From assembly GCF_018618755.1 (NCBI RefSeq), contig NZ_JACSMR010000002.1, forward strand, positions 248,001 through 312,000: a DNA stretch of 64,000 nucleotides. Direction: 5' to 3'. The notes below the pieces were generated by a model. The model saw only the letters and a list, made by a program, of their open reading frames with translations, did no database searches and was not told the origin of the DNA. The DNA is from Exiguobacterium sp. s193 (GTDB lineage Bacteria; Bacillota; Bacilli; Exiguobacteriales; Exiguobacteriaceae). A program made the position numbers and the translations under genes. This document shows, piece after piece, positions 54,505 through 62,973 of the stretch (position 1 is its first letter; every line of letters begins with the position of its first letter).

Positions 54505-55491
54505 ATGTTTATTGGATATCGGACTTTGAAAACGGCCGTCGCAGCGGCACTTGCGATGTGGATTGCACAACAGATGAAACTCGACTACTATGTCTTCGCT
54601 ACCATCATCGCCATCTTGAGCATTCAAGCGACGCGGAAAAAATCCTTTCGCGCATCATATGAACGCATCATGGCGTCGATTCTTGCCATCGGAATCGGTT
54701 TCTTGGTTTTCGAAATTATTGGTTATCGCCCAGTTGCTTTAGCACTTTATTTCATTCTATTCCTTCCGTTGACACAACGCCTCCGTCTACAGGACGGTTT
54801 TATCACGAGTGTCGTCATCTTGACGCACCTCTACACGGCACGCCAACTCAACCTTGCGATCTTCTTAAATGAAGTTTACTTGATTTTGATTGGCGTCGGT
54901 GTCGGCTTGCTCGTCAATATGTACATGCCGAGTCTTGACCGCGTCATTACGGAGCGCCGCCAACAAATCGACAAACGGATTGCTGCCTTGTTTTTTGAAG
55001 TCGCAGCAGCCATCGAGACGGGGCGGATCAATCATCATTCGTTGACGCTTGAAGAAACGGAGCGCCTGTTGCATGAAGGAAAAGAGGCTTCGTTAAAGCG
55101 AATGGGGAATGCAATCGGACGTCGAAACGATGACGAGGATTACAGCTATTTCCGTATGCGGGAGCAACAGTTCGAATTGCTCCGCGGGATCGTCCGAAAT
55201 GTCGATGATTTGGTGTTGATCGTCGAAGAAGGCAAAAAAGTCGCCGACCTGTTTCGGACGATTGGTGACAATGTCCGTCCGGAGGCCGACGCAAGCTTGT
55301 TTTTACAAGAACTGGCGGACTTGCTCGCGACATTCCGTGCTTCGCCGTTGCCGACGACACGCGAAGAATTTGAAGTCCGGTCCGCACTGTTGCATATGTT
55401 GCAAGAAACGGAGCAATATTTACAATTGAAACAGCGTTTCATCGCGAAATCAGAAGAAATAAAACATCGTCGAGGCAAACGTACCAAGTAA
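54505..55491 (+). CDS. yqjA: Aromatic acid exporter-like membrane protein (DUF939/ArAE_1, YqjA)
   Basis: A 328-residue protein with about five N-terminal membrane segments (1-150) starting MFIGYRTLKTAVAAALAMW and TIIAILSIQATRKKSF, then a long cytoplasmic helical domain (about 160-328). Family resemblance is to FusC/ArAE-type exporters; substrate unknown. GGGGGGAA precedes ATG 54505. Its last 42 bases overlap a small gene on the other strand. Confidence 0.85.
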   Translation: MFIGYRTLKTAVAAALAMWIAQQMKLDYYVFATIIAILSIQATRKKSFRASYERIMASILAIGIGFLVFEIIGYRPVALALYFILFLPLTQRLRLQDGFITSVVILTHLYTARQLNLAIFLNEVYLILIGVGVGLLVNMYMPSLDRVITERRQQIDKRIAALFFEVAAAIETGRINHHSLTLEETERLLHEGKEASLKRMGNAIGRRNDDEDYSYFRMREQQFELLRGIVRNVDDLVLIVEEGKKVADLFRTIGDNVRPEADASLFLQELADLLATFRASPLPTTREEFEVRSALLHMLQETEQYLQLKQRFIAKSEEIKHRRGKRTK

Positions 55492-55557
55492 GAAAATCGC
55501 TAAGATTGTGATTGTCGTCCATTTGATGAGACGTTGTTGTTTAGATGGGCGTGACAT
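55450..55557 (-). CDS. Small single-span membrane protein (35 residues)
   Basis: ATG 55557 has AAAGGAG at good spacing. The 35-residue product has a basic N-terminus (MSRPSKQQRLIKW) and one hydrophobic segment (TTITILAIFLLGTFASTMF). Its layout resembles the DUF4044-type small membrane proteins, but this is a guess. It overlaps the end of yqjA antisense by 42 nt. The quality of start, ribosome site and membrane segment supports a real gene. Confidence 0.6.
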   Translation of the reverse strand: MSRPSKQQRLIKWTTITILAIFLLGTFASTMFYFF

Positions 55558-55694
55558 GCGGGTGCAACTCCTTTCTAAAATAAAACATAATTACAGCTAT
55601 TGTACAAACAACCCTTCTGAAGTGCAAATCGATCAGTTGATGGTATACTGAAAAAGCGCTAGTCGAATAGTACTTACATGAGGAGGAATCTAGC

Positions 55695-56819
55695 ATGGTC
55701 AATGAGAAACGTGTACTTGATACATTTTTAGAGTTAGTCCAAATCGATTCAGAATCAAAAGAAGAGGCACAAATTTGTGCCCATCTGAAAAAAACGTTCA
55801 CAGAACTCGGGTGTGACGTGTTTGAAGATGATGCATCATCGAAAACGGAACATAAAGGAAATAACTTAATCGTCACACTGCCAGCAACAAAAGACGGTGT
55901 CGATAAAATTTATTTCACGTCACATATGGATACAGTTTTCCCGGGGCAGGGCATTAAACCGATCATCGAGGACGGTTACGTCAAAACAGATGGTACGACA
56001 ATCCTCGGGGCAGATGATAAAACGGGACTTGCATCCATCATCGAATTGGTCCACGTCTTGAACGAAGCGAAACAACCACACGGGCAGATTCAATTCGTCA
56101 TCACAGTCGGCGAAGAGTCGGGTCTTGTTGGGGCGATGGTACTCGATCAATCAAAAATCGATGCCGATTATGGTTTTGCCCTTGATTCAGACGGTAAAGT
56201 GGGCGATATCATCACAGCTGCTCCAACGCAAGCAAAAGTAAATGCTAAAATCTACGGCAAAACGGCACACGCTGGTGTTGCTCCTGAAAAAGGTGTCTCC
56301 GCGATCACGATTGCTGCGAAAGCAATCGCGAAAATGCCGCTTGGTCGAATCGATGAAGAGACGACTGCAAATGTCGGCCGATTCAGTGGTGGTGGACCAT
56401 CAACGAACATCGTTTGCGACTATGTTGAAATTTTCGCGGAAGCCCGTTCACTCGTCGCACCGAAGATGGAAGCGCAGACTGAAAAAATGAAAGCTGCCTT
56501 TGAAGAAGCAGCCGCAGAACTCGGCGGACGTGCTGAAGTCGAAGTCAAAGTCATGTACCCTGGCTTCAAATTCGAAGACGGTGATCAAGTCGTCGAAGTC
56601 GCGAAAGCTGCCATCACGCAACTTGGACGGACACCACGCTTACTTCACTCGGGTGGTGGTTCGGATGCGAACGTCATCGCTGGTTTCGGTATTCCGACTG
56701 TCAACTTAGCTGTCGGATACGAAGACATCCACACGACAAATGAAAGAATGCCGATTGAAGAACTCGTCAAGACGGCAGAACTATGTGTCACGCTCGTCGA
56801 TTACATCACAAATAAGTGA
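55695..56819 (+). CDS. yqjE: M20-family peptidase T-like protein (YqjE)
   Basis: Zinc peptidase of the PepT/YqjE group. The 374-residue protein has the metal ligands in YFTSHMDTVFPG, ILGADDKTGLASI, TVGEESGLVGA and HSGGGSDANVI, with the lid domain (about 170-290) beginning KIYGKTAHAGVAPEKG. AGGAGGAA precedes ATG 55695. The B. subtilis orthologue is also near yqjA. Peptide specificity unknown. Confidence 0.92.
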   Translation: MVNEKRVLDTFLELVQIDSESKEEAQICAHLKKTFTELGCDVFEDDASSKTEHKGNNLIVTLPATKDGVDKIYFTSHMDTVFPGQGIKPIIEDGYVKTDGTTILGADDKTGLASIIELVHVLNEAKQPHGQIQFVITVGEESGLVGAMVLDQSKIDADYGFALDSDGKVGDIITAAPTQAKVNAKIYGKTAHAGVAPEKGVSAITIAAKAIAKMPLGRIDEETTANVGRFSGGGPSTNIVCDYVEIFAEARSLVAPKMEAQTEKMKAAFEEAAAELGGRAEVEVKVMYPGFKFEDGDQVVEVAKAAITQLGRTPRLLHSGGGSDANVIAGFGIPTVNLAVGYEDIHTTNERMPIEELVKTAELCVTLVDYITNK

Positions 56820-56830
56820 TAAGATATTGA

Positions 56831-56867
56831 AAAGAGTGTACCGCTATATTGCGGTACACTCTTTGTT
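56831..56867. terminator. Bidirectional terminator after yqjE
   Basis: A 14-bp perfect stem (56831-56844 with 56851-56864) flanked by A3 and T3 runs; serves the plus-strand peptidase and the minus-strand small gene. Confidence 0.85.
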
Positions 56868-56876
56868 CGTTTACGA

Positions 56877-57056
56877 TTAAGTTAATTGAGGGCGTTCGAC
56901 GAACTCCATTGACTCAAGAACAAGTTCTTCAGTACATAATAAGGTCATCGCGATTTCTCGAATTTGAATCGATTTGCCGTACTTTTGACGATAGTTCTCG
57001 TTCAGCATTCGGGCTTCATGTACGATTCGTGCATAGGTCCGTTCGATTTTGGTCAT
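56877..57056 (-). CDS. Small hypothetical protein (59 residues)
   Basis: ATG 57056 with AAAGGTGG upstream; the product begins MTKIERTYARIVHEARMLNE and ends VERPQLT. It is charged, predicted helical, with no membrane segment or known motif. It fills the gap between yqjE and rnz on the opposite strand and shares the terminator hairpin with yqjE. Function not recognised. Confidence 0.7.
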   Translation of the reverse strand: MTKIERTYARIVHEARMLNENYRQKYGKSIQIREIAMTLLCTEELVLESMEFVERPQLT

Positions 57057-57165
57057 GGAGAAAAACCACCTTTCGAATCAGTATGGCTACAGTTTACCAT
57101 GGTTCGTTGTGTGAAAGATGTATTTTGTGTATAAAAAATGCTAATTTTACGAAAAGGGGAAAAAG

Positions 57166-58071
57166 ATGGAATTTTATTTTTTAGGAACGGGAGCGGGCAT
57201 GCCATCGAAGCAACGTAATGTGTCGGCAATTGCCTTGATGCACCCGAAGATGACTTGGTTATTTGATTGCGGAGAGGCGACGCAACACCAAATCCTGCAT
57301 AGTCCAATCAAACCACGAAAAGTCAGTACAATTTTTATTACCCACCTGCATGGTGATCATATTTTCGGTTTGCCTGGTTTTATCAGTACACGTGCGGCAC
57401 TCGAGGGAACAACACGATTGACGATTTATGGACCAAAAGGATTAAAAGAGTGGCTTGACGCGACACTTCGTGTCACAGGCACGTATTTACGGTATCCGCT
57501 AGAAGTAATTGAAGTCGAAGCTGGGCAAACGTATCAGCACGAGGGATTCACGGTGACGGTTGATGCGCTCGAACATCGTTTTTTAGCTTATGGTTACCGC
57601 ATCGAAGGACACGAAGAAAAAGGGATGTTGCGCGTCGATCGTTTAAAGGAGCACGGTATTCCGTCTGGTCCAATTTATAAACAAATCAAGCAAAGCGAGT
57701 CGTTCGAGTTTGAGGGAACACTTTACCAATCAGCAGACTTTTTAGGTTTGCCGAAGCCAGGGGTGAAGTTAGCCGTCTTAGGCGATACGACGCCTTGCGA
57801 AGCAAGTATCCGCTTAGCCCGAGGTGTCGATGTCTTGATTCATGAAGCGACATTCGCCGATACAGAAACGGAGCATGCAGGACGTTTCGGTCACTCGACA
57901 GCGCGACAAGCAGCAGAAATTGCCAAACAAGCACAAGCCAAAAAATTGTTATTGACCCATGTCTCCGCCCGCTATGTTGAGCAAGAAGATCGTTTAGAAC
58001 GCGAAGCGCGCGATGTCTTTCCGGAATCGTATCTCATGGTGGATCATCAATCCGTCATGGTGAAGGGGTAA
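57166..58071 (+). CDS. rnz: Ribonuclease Z (tRNA 3' endonuclease)
   Basis: Removes 3' trailers of CCA-less tRNA precursors. The 301-residue metallo-beta-lactamase-fold protein has MEFYFLGTGAGMPSKQRNVS, the HxHxDH motif FITHLHGDHIFGLPG, the exosite-like region (about 155-180), LAVLGDTTPCE, LIHEATF and HSTARQAAEIAKQA. AAAAGGGGAAAA precedes ATG 57166. The following genes start almost without gaps. Confidence 0.96.
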   Translation: MEFYFLGTGAGMPSKQRNVSAIALMHPKMTWLFDCGEATQHQILHSPIKPRKVSTIFITHLHGDHIFGLPGFISTRAALEGTTRLTIYGPKGLKEWLDATLRVTGTYLRYPLEVIEVEAGQTYQHEGFTVTVDALEHRFLAYGYRIEGHEEKGMLRVDRLKEHGIPSGPIYKQIKQSESFEFEGTLYQSADFLGLPKPGVKLAVLGDTTPCEASIRLARGVDVLIHEATFADTETEHAGRFGHSTARQAAEIAKQAQAKKLLLTHVSARYVEQEDRLEREARDVFPESYLMVDHQSVMVKG

Positions 58072-58074
58072 GCG

Positions 58075-58971
58075 ATGGATTTTTTGATTCAGTGGGCACT
58101 TTTTTTACTGGCGACGCTCCTGTTAGCCTTTGTGCTAGAGAAGCGGACAGAAAAAGAAAACTATCTCTACATGAAGCTCGTTTTTTACGCATGTCTCGGA
58201 TCGGTGTCCTTCCCGGTCTACGATATCCAATTACCACTCGGAATCATTTTATTTTTGATTGTCCTCCATCCGCAAAAAAATTCACGCTACAAACGCTACA
58301 TGGCGTTATTCGGATTTTTATTTTTTTTATTGCAGTTATTTGTTGGACCGTTCGATACGTTGACGCTACGGGAAGAGACACAACAGATTGGTCGCGTGAC
58401 GATCACAGACGATTCGTTTGACCAGCTGCTGAGTCAAGTCGAGAAACGGGTTGGAGACGATTCCTTACGGCTTGAACAGAGCCAGCTCCTGTTTGACCGG
58501 GGTGGCAATCTACGGAACGCGACGTTTGAATTGATCGCAAAAAGTCCGAAGCGATTTGTGCGCTATGATGTGTCCTATCAAGAAATTACGGGGACGATTA
58601 CGTACCGGCCACGCGAAGAATTAATCGGGCGTTCACTTGAGTCGTATTATCAAAAATTAATTGATGCGTCACGGTCGTTCAATACGTTACGCAACTTATC
58701 GATTAAATCGATTTTACATGACTCGAAGACGCCGTATGTCGAGATGGACATGGACGGTCTCTATGAGACGTTTAGTCTTCAAGATGCGACCGTGTTATTG
58801 ATTGATGATGACGGAGACTTGATTCCTTATGTCAATACAGGCGACGATGTTCTCGCAAACGCCATCCGCTTGACGTACTTGCGCGCAGATGGACAATCAT
58901 TACGGGAAAAAAAGATTTTGTTATACAATTACAGCTTTGAGACATCAAGGCGAAAGGGTGTCGTTCGATGA
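58075..58971 (+). CDS. Membrane-associated hypothetical protein in the ECF transporter cluster
   Basis: A 298-residue protein with about three or four hydrophobic segments in the first 100 residues (IQWALFLLATLLLAFVL, YLYMKLVFYACLGSVSF, PLGIILFLIVLH, MALFGFLFFLLQLFV) and a soluble remainder without a recognised domain. It starts 3 nt after rnz and overlaps the lipoprotein gene by 4 nt, so it belongs to the same transcript. Function unknown. Confidence 0.75.
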   Translation: MDFLIQWALFLLATLLLAFVLEKRTEKENYLYMKLVFYACLGSVSFPVYDIQLPLGIILFLIVLHPQKNSRYKRYMALFGFLFFLLQLFVGPFDTLTLREETQQIGRVTITDDSFDQLLSQVEKRVGDDSLRLEQSQLLFDRGGNLRNATFELIAKSPKRFVRYDVSYQEITGTITYRPREELIGRSLESYYQKLIDASRSFNTLRNLSIKSILHDSKTPYVEMDMDGLYETFSLQDATVLLIDDDGDLIPYVNTGDDVLANAIRLTYLRADGQSLREKKILLYNYSFETSRRKGVVR

Positions 58972-59381
58972 AACGGATGTTATTAGCAGGGAGTTTACTT
59001 GTCTTAGCGGGGTGTGCTGAAAAAGCAGAACCCGTGACGACTTCGAAATCAGAAGCATGTGACGTCAAGGTGGATGTTTCGGTCGTTAATCATGCGAAGG
59101 ACAAGACGTTATTTGATAAAGCATTGTGCTTCGATCAAAAGGAAACAGCACTTGACGCACTCGAAGAAACGAAGTTAGATGTCGTTAAAACCGGAAAAGG
59201 TGAAATGGCCTATGTCACGGCGGTTGACGGGATTCGTGAAAAGTCGGCCGGTGCGAGTAGCGGCTGGGTATTCGGTGTCAATGACAAACCGGGAGAAGTC
59301 GGTGCTGGGAGCTACCAATTGAAAGACGGAGACCAACTCGAATGGCGGTTCGAAAAAGATGCCGTGGCTTATTTTCAGTAA
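58968..59381 (+). CDS. DUF4430 lipoprotein (transcobalamin-like)
   Basis: A 137-residue lipoprotein (LLVLAGCAEK, Cys about 16) with a DUF4430 domain (about 35-137) ending SGWVFGVNDKPGEVGAGSYQLKDGDQLEWRFEKD. DUF4430 resembles part of transcobalamin and often accompanies ECF transporters, so it may present a corrinoid or other vitamin to the membrane complex. It overlaps the EcfT-like gene by 23 nt. Confidence 0.82.
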   Translation: MKRMLLAGSLLVLAGCAEKAEPVTTSKSEACDVKVDVSVVNHAKDKTLFDKALCFDQKETALDALEETKLDVVKTGKGEMAYVTAVDGIREKSAGASSGWVFGVNDKPGEVGAGSYQLKDGDQLEWRFEKDAVAYFQ

Positions 59382-60060
59382 AACAGAACGGGAGCGACTT
59401 CATCCACTGAATGTTGCTCTTTTTTTGATGGTGATGCTAGCGGTCCCGTTCTTACTACAGAATCATCTCTGGGTGCTCGTGCTCGCACACGTGAGTTTTT
59501 TCCTGTCAATCCGTCAATTTGACATCTTTCGTTATTTAGGATTGCCACTCCTCTACATGGGGATGATGCTCATGCCACTCCTTTATGGGGCTTCGGTTGA
59601 TCTTGTCGGAATCGTGACGGTCGGCGTGCGAATTACGGCATTCGTCACGTCGAGCCAACTCGTCTTCACACTGGTCCGACTCGAACAAATGGGTCCGTTG
59701 TTTCGGATATTGCCGCGACTGACACGACTGACAGGACTCGTTCTTGCTTTGGTTCCGTCGCTACTCCGGACATGGCCGGAAGTGAAGATGAGTCATCCGC
59801 ATCAGTCATTATCGGTTCGTCTCGAACGAATCGCGAAGTACCATTTACTTCCGATTGATGCCGTACCTAGTCGACTCCGTCCGCTGGCGCCGCGCGACTA
59901 CCGGCTGAGTGTCATGTTGCTCGCAGCTGGATGGTTAACCCTGACACCCTATGCGATGTTCGGTGCAGTTTTGTTACCTTTGATTTTACTCTGTTCGAAA
60001 GGGGCGCTTCGTGATGCCTACGATTATTTCAACCGACAGCGAATCAAGCGGACAGCTTGA
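59359..60060 (+). CDS. EcfT-like transmembrane protein of an ECF transporter
   Basis: A 233-residue protein with about five hydrophobic segments and an amphipathic cytoplasmic part (RLEQMGPLFRILPRLTRLTG and LLRTWPEVKMSHPHQS) in the place of EcfT coupling helices. The usual Ala-Arg-Gly/Ser coupling motifs are not visible, so it is a divergent member; its role is called mainly from context. ATG 59359 lies inside the lipoprotein gene, and its end overlaps the ATPase gene by 50 nt. Confidence 0.7.
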   Translation: MPWLIFSKTERERLHPLNVALFLMVMLAVPFLLQNHLWVLVLAHVSFFLSIRQFDIFRYLGLPLLYMGMMLMPLLYGASVDLVGIVTVGVRITAFVTSSQLVFTLVRLEQMGPLFRILPRLTRLTGLVLALVPSLLRTWPEVKMSHPHQSLSVRLERIAKYHLLPIDAVPSRLRPLAPRDYRLSVMLLAAGWLTLTPYAMFGAVLLPLILLCSKGALRDAYDYFNRQRIKRTA

Positions 60061-60979
60061 ACGGTTAGCTGCGACCGAAGGACAGCCGGTCATCTATCCG
60101 GAACGTCTTCTGCAAGGGCGTGTCCGTGATTTACTCGCGACAACGAGTCTGTTCGTCGCGGGCGAACTCGCGACATTGCTCGGAATTGAACCGTTCTTTG
60201 ATCGTGAGGTCAGTGAGCTGTCTTCAGGCGAACAGCAGCTCGTTTCGTTAGGGTACGCGCTCGCGGCATTGCCGCCGAGTATTTTTTTAGCAAATCCGTT
60301 TCTGTTTTTAGACCAGGTTCGAAAACAACGATTGCTCGGCTTATTAAGTGAAATCGAGCATCGCTTTGGTTGTCGGATTCATTATTCCGTCACGGATCAA
60401 GCAGCCTTAGCTGATATTCCACATCCACCAGTTAGTTTTGGGCATGTCTACGATGAGATGAAACACGTCGAACACCGGTATCCGATACAAGAACGTTATG
60501 CGTTAGACGTCCCCAGTCTTCGTTTGCAAGCAGGTGAGCGGGTCGTTCTCGTTGGAGCAAACGGAAGTGGGAAGTCGACGTTATTACGTCTGTTGCTTGG
60601 TGTAGAGCGGCCGTTATATGGGAAAATCAAGCGACGTGGACGAAAAAAATATGTGCCGGCCCACCCTGCATTAGCACCACAACTAGAAGACGAAAGCGGC
60701 TCGTTTACCATGCAAAAGCAGGCGTTGCTCTTGCGGCTTGATTGGAGCGACGACGCCTATTACTTTGATGAACCGACAGCGGGATTAACGGATGACATGC
60801 GGCGACAGTTCGTCGAACGTCTCTTGCAGCAACCGGCGAAATTAATCGTCATGGCGACACATGATGAGTTTTTAATCCGTCATGCGACACGTGTCCTTTA
60901 TCTCGTGCAAGGGCAAGTCGCATTTGACGGTCCGGCAGCACACTTTTTACAGTCGAGTAGGTTATATGGATGGAACTGA
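60011..60979 (+). CDS. Two-half ECF-type ATPase with complementary degenerate halves
   Basis: A 322-residue protein. The N-half (about 1-135) has an ABC signature ELSSGEQQLVSLGYALA (68-84) but no Walker A, and its Walker B region reads PPSIFLANPF, lacking the acidic pair. The C-half (about 160-322) has Walker A GANGSGKST (181-189), Walker B YYFDEPTAG (249-257) and the H-loop His in ATHDE (283), but no signature motif. Together they could form one composite ATP site within one chain. AAAGGGGCG precedes ATG 60011. It sits between EcfT-like and S-component genes, so it should energise that transporter. Confidence 0.8.
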   Translation: MMPTIISTDSESSGQLERLAATEGQPVIYPERLLQGRVRDLLATTSLFVAGELATLLGIEPFFDREVSELSSGEQQLVSLGYALAALPPSIFLANPFLFLDQVRKQRLLGLLSEIEHRFGCRIHYSVTDQAALADIPHPPVSFGHVYDEMKHVEHRYPIQERYALDVPSLRLQAGERVVLVGANGSGKSTLLRLLLGVERPLYGKIKRRGRKKYVPAHPALAPQLEDESGSFTMQKQALLLRLDWSDDAYYFDEPTAGLTDDMRRQFVERLLQQPAKLIVMATHDEFLIRHATRVLYLVQGQVAFDGPAAHFLQSSRLYGWN

Positions 60980-61542
60980 TCGGATTAGCTGGTGTGGTCA
61001 TTGTCTTTTTGTTGATTTGGTTCGAACGTCGTGAGATCTCTGAACCGATGTTACGTTTTATCGCCCTTGTTACGGCGGCGGCGATCGTCGGGCGTTTACT
61101 GTTCGCGAGTCTGCCGAATATCCAACCGGCGACGGCACTTGTTTTGTTGCTTGCGGTCTACGTCAGTCCGGTTGTCGGTGCGATTTCCGGTCTGTTGGTC
61201 GTCGTTTTGACGAGCTTGTTTTTAGGGAGCGGACCGTTCGTCTTGTTTCAGGCGCTCGCCTATGTCGCGATTAGTGTCCTCTGTGCCTTGCCTGTATTGA
61301 AAATAAGAGTCCTGTTAGTCCTTTATGGATTCGTAGCCGGATTTTTGTACGGCTGGATCAGTAACATCGGCTTTTTAGTGTTCACGGATTTTTCGCGGGA
61401 AGCCTTTTTGACCCTGTTGATTTCGGGTGGCGTGTTTGATTTGCTGCATGGTCTCGGAAATGCTTGTTTTCTTTTCGTACTGCAACCGATTTTTTTACGG
61501 ATTTTGCATTCAATCGGGCAAAAGGCGGGTAAAGAGAATTAA
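60970..61542 (+). CDS. ECF transporter substrate-specific (S) component, corrinoid-type candidate
   Basis: A 190-residue protein with six predicted membrane segments. LLFASLPNIQPATALVLL matches the PNI(Q/K)PxTA motif of S components usually linked to cobalamin (CbrT-like) uptake. It starts inside the ATPase gene (10-nt overlap). The DUF4430 lipoprotein in the same cluster strengthens the corrinoid assignment, which remains inference. Confidence 0.78.
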   Translation: MELIGLAGVVIVFLLIWFERREISEPMLRFIALVTAAAIVGRLLFASLPNIQPATALVLLLAVYVSPVVGAISGLLVVVLTSLFLGSGPFVLFQALAYVAISVLCALPVLKIRVLLVLYGFVAGFLYGWISNIGFLVFTDFSREAFLTLLISGGVFDLLHGLGNACFLFVLQPIFLRILHSIGQKAGKEN

Positions 61543-61567
61543 CTCAATTCGATTGGAGTGAAGCGTG

Positions 61568-61945
61568 ATGATGGGTTCATCCGTGTCAATCGTAGCAATT
61601 CTTTTACTCACCTTGATGTCAGGAAGTTGTCTCGTCTTTGGCAGTATTCTGTTACTGAAGCGAACGGTCCGTGGACGATATGCTGGGTTGTATTTGCTTG
61701 CGGCAGCGGTGTTCCCTGCAGCGCTGCTCATCACTTCTTCAGAAGGGGCGTTGACGGCGCAACTGTATTTTGAAAATGGTCGATTTACCGGTGTTATCGC
61801 CTGGGTACTCGTTTTAGCGACCGGCTATATGCTGCTCGTGACGAGTGCGGTTACAGTTCGTTACCTCTATCGGTACACCTCGTTACCGGCGACGCTCCGA
61901 ACACAGTTTGCGGGTCGATTCCATCGTAAAAAACAAGCACAGTAA
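61568..61945 (+). CDS. Hypothetical membrane protein at the end of the ECF cluster
   Basis: A 125-residue protein with three hydrophobic segments (about 5-27, 38-58, 75-97) and a basic C-terminal tail (FAGRFHRKKQAQ). No family recognised. ATG 61568 follows GGAGTG by 7 nt; a GTG at 61565 is an alternative. It is probably co-transcribed with the ECF genes. Confidence 0.65.
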   Translation: MMGSSVSIVAILLLTLMSGSCLVFGSILLLKRTVRGRYAGLYLLAAAVFPAALLITSSEGALTAQLYFENGRFTGVIAWVLVLATGYMLLVTSAVTVRYLYRYTSLPATLRTQFAGRFHRKKQAQ

Positions 61946-61952
61946 GTGTATT

Positions 61953-62000
61953 AAAAAACAGGCACCTTTTCCCGAGTACGTATCAGGGGTAAGGTGCCTG
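61953..62000. terminator. Bidirectional terminator between the ECF cluster and the SDR gene
   Basis: CAGGCACCTT and AAGGTGCCTG form the outer stem around an imperfect inner one. The minus strand has T6 after it; the plus strand has CTTT. Confidence 0.8.
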
Positions 62001-62017
62001 CTTTAAGCTGTTCGCGC

Positions 62018-62830
62018 TCAGTTCGAGTACGCGAGATCTTCTTCATGCGTCTGTTGTTCTTGACGTGCCGGGTCTTGAATCCGACCAGTGAGTTCCGTCA
62101 AGAGGCGGCGTGGTAAGAATTTAGCGAACGAGACCATCGCGCGATTGCTCGCGCCGGGCACGACAACACGTTTCCCTTTCAGTGTACCGCGGTAACCCGC
62201 AAAGGCGACGAGGTGCGAAGGCATGCTTTGGAAAGGCAAGGTGATGTTCGCTCGATTAAAGAAGTTCGTATCCGTTGGTCCCGGACAGAGACACGTGACC
62301 GTGACGCCTGAGCCATCGAGTTCAGAAGCGAGTGCCTCAGAGAAGGACAAGACGTAGGCTTTTGTTGCGTAGTAGACACTCATGTATGGACCTGGCATGA
62401 AGGCGGCGACGGAAGCGACGTTTAAGATACGTCCGAATCCGCGGTCGACCATACCTGGTAACAATCGTTTCGTCAGCTCCGTCAAAGCGACGACATTCAC
62501 ATGAATCGAGTCGATGTCTTCCGAAGGATCGATTTCCGCGAAGCGGCCGGACGTCGCAAAACCAGCGTTGTTGAATAACAAATCAACAGTCAATTCTTGT
62601 TCCTCAAGATACGTCAGGACGCGCGAGACACTGTCGGCCTGTGAGAGATCGGCAGCGAACGTATAGGCTTTGATTTGATAACGTTTTTCAAGCACGTTTT
62701 TAAGTTCTGTCAATTTTTTTTCGTTTCGGGCAATCAATACACAATCAAACCCGTCGCGCGCTGCGAGCACGGCAAGATCAAGGCCGATTCCGCCAGAAGC
62801 CCCTGTAATTAAAGCTGTTTTTCGTAACAT
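62018..62830 (-). CDS. Short-chain dehydrogenase/reductase
   Basis: A 270-residue classical SDR with TGASGGIGLDLA, LLFNNAGFATSG, the catalytic Ser in NVASVAAFMPGPYMSVYYATKAY (Tyr and Lys visible) and PGPTDTNF, resembling the DltE/YqjQ group. ATG 62830 is preferred since TGGAGGAT lies just upstream; the longer ATG at 62845 would place the ribosome site inside the gene. Substrate unknown. Confidence 0.9.
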   Translation of the reverse strand: MLRKTALITGASGGIGLDLAVLAARDGFDCVLIARNEKKLTELKNVLEKRYQIKAYTFAADLSQADSVSRVLTYLEEQELTVDLLFNNAGFATSGRFAEIDPSEDIDSIHVNVVALTELTKRLLPGMVDRGFGRILNVASVAAFMPGPYMSVYYATKAYVLSFSEALASELDGSGVTVTCLCPGPTDTNFFNRANITLPFQSMPSHLVAFAGYRGTLKGKRVVVPGASNRAMVSFAKFLPRRLLTELTGRIQDPARQEQQTHEEDLAYSN

Positions 62831-62973
62831 AACAAAATCCTCCATTCCAATATTGAATCATTCTCTAATTGTATCATTCCCTATTGTTCCCTTGAATCCT
62901 GCAGCGTAAGCATTTACTTTCGAAACGCGGGGCAGAACCGTTATGATAAGAAAGAGAGAGGGAGTGCGGAGGA

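Noticed and set aside
61558-61773. Open frame of 71 codons overlapping the start of the small membrane protein gene at 61568
   Set aside because: Different frame, no proper ribosome spacing; the 61568 frame has clear membrane segments.
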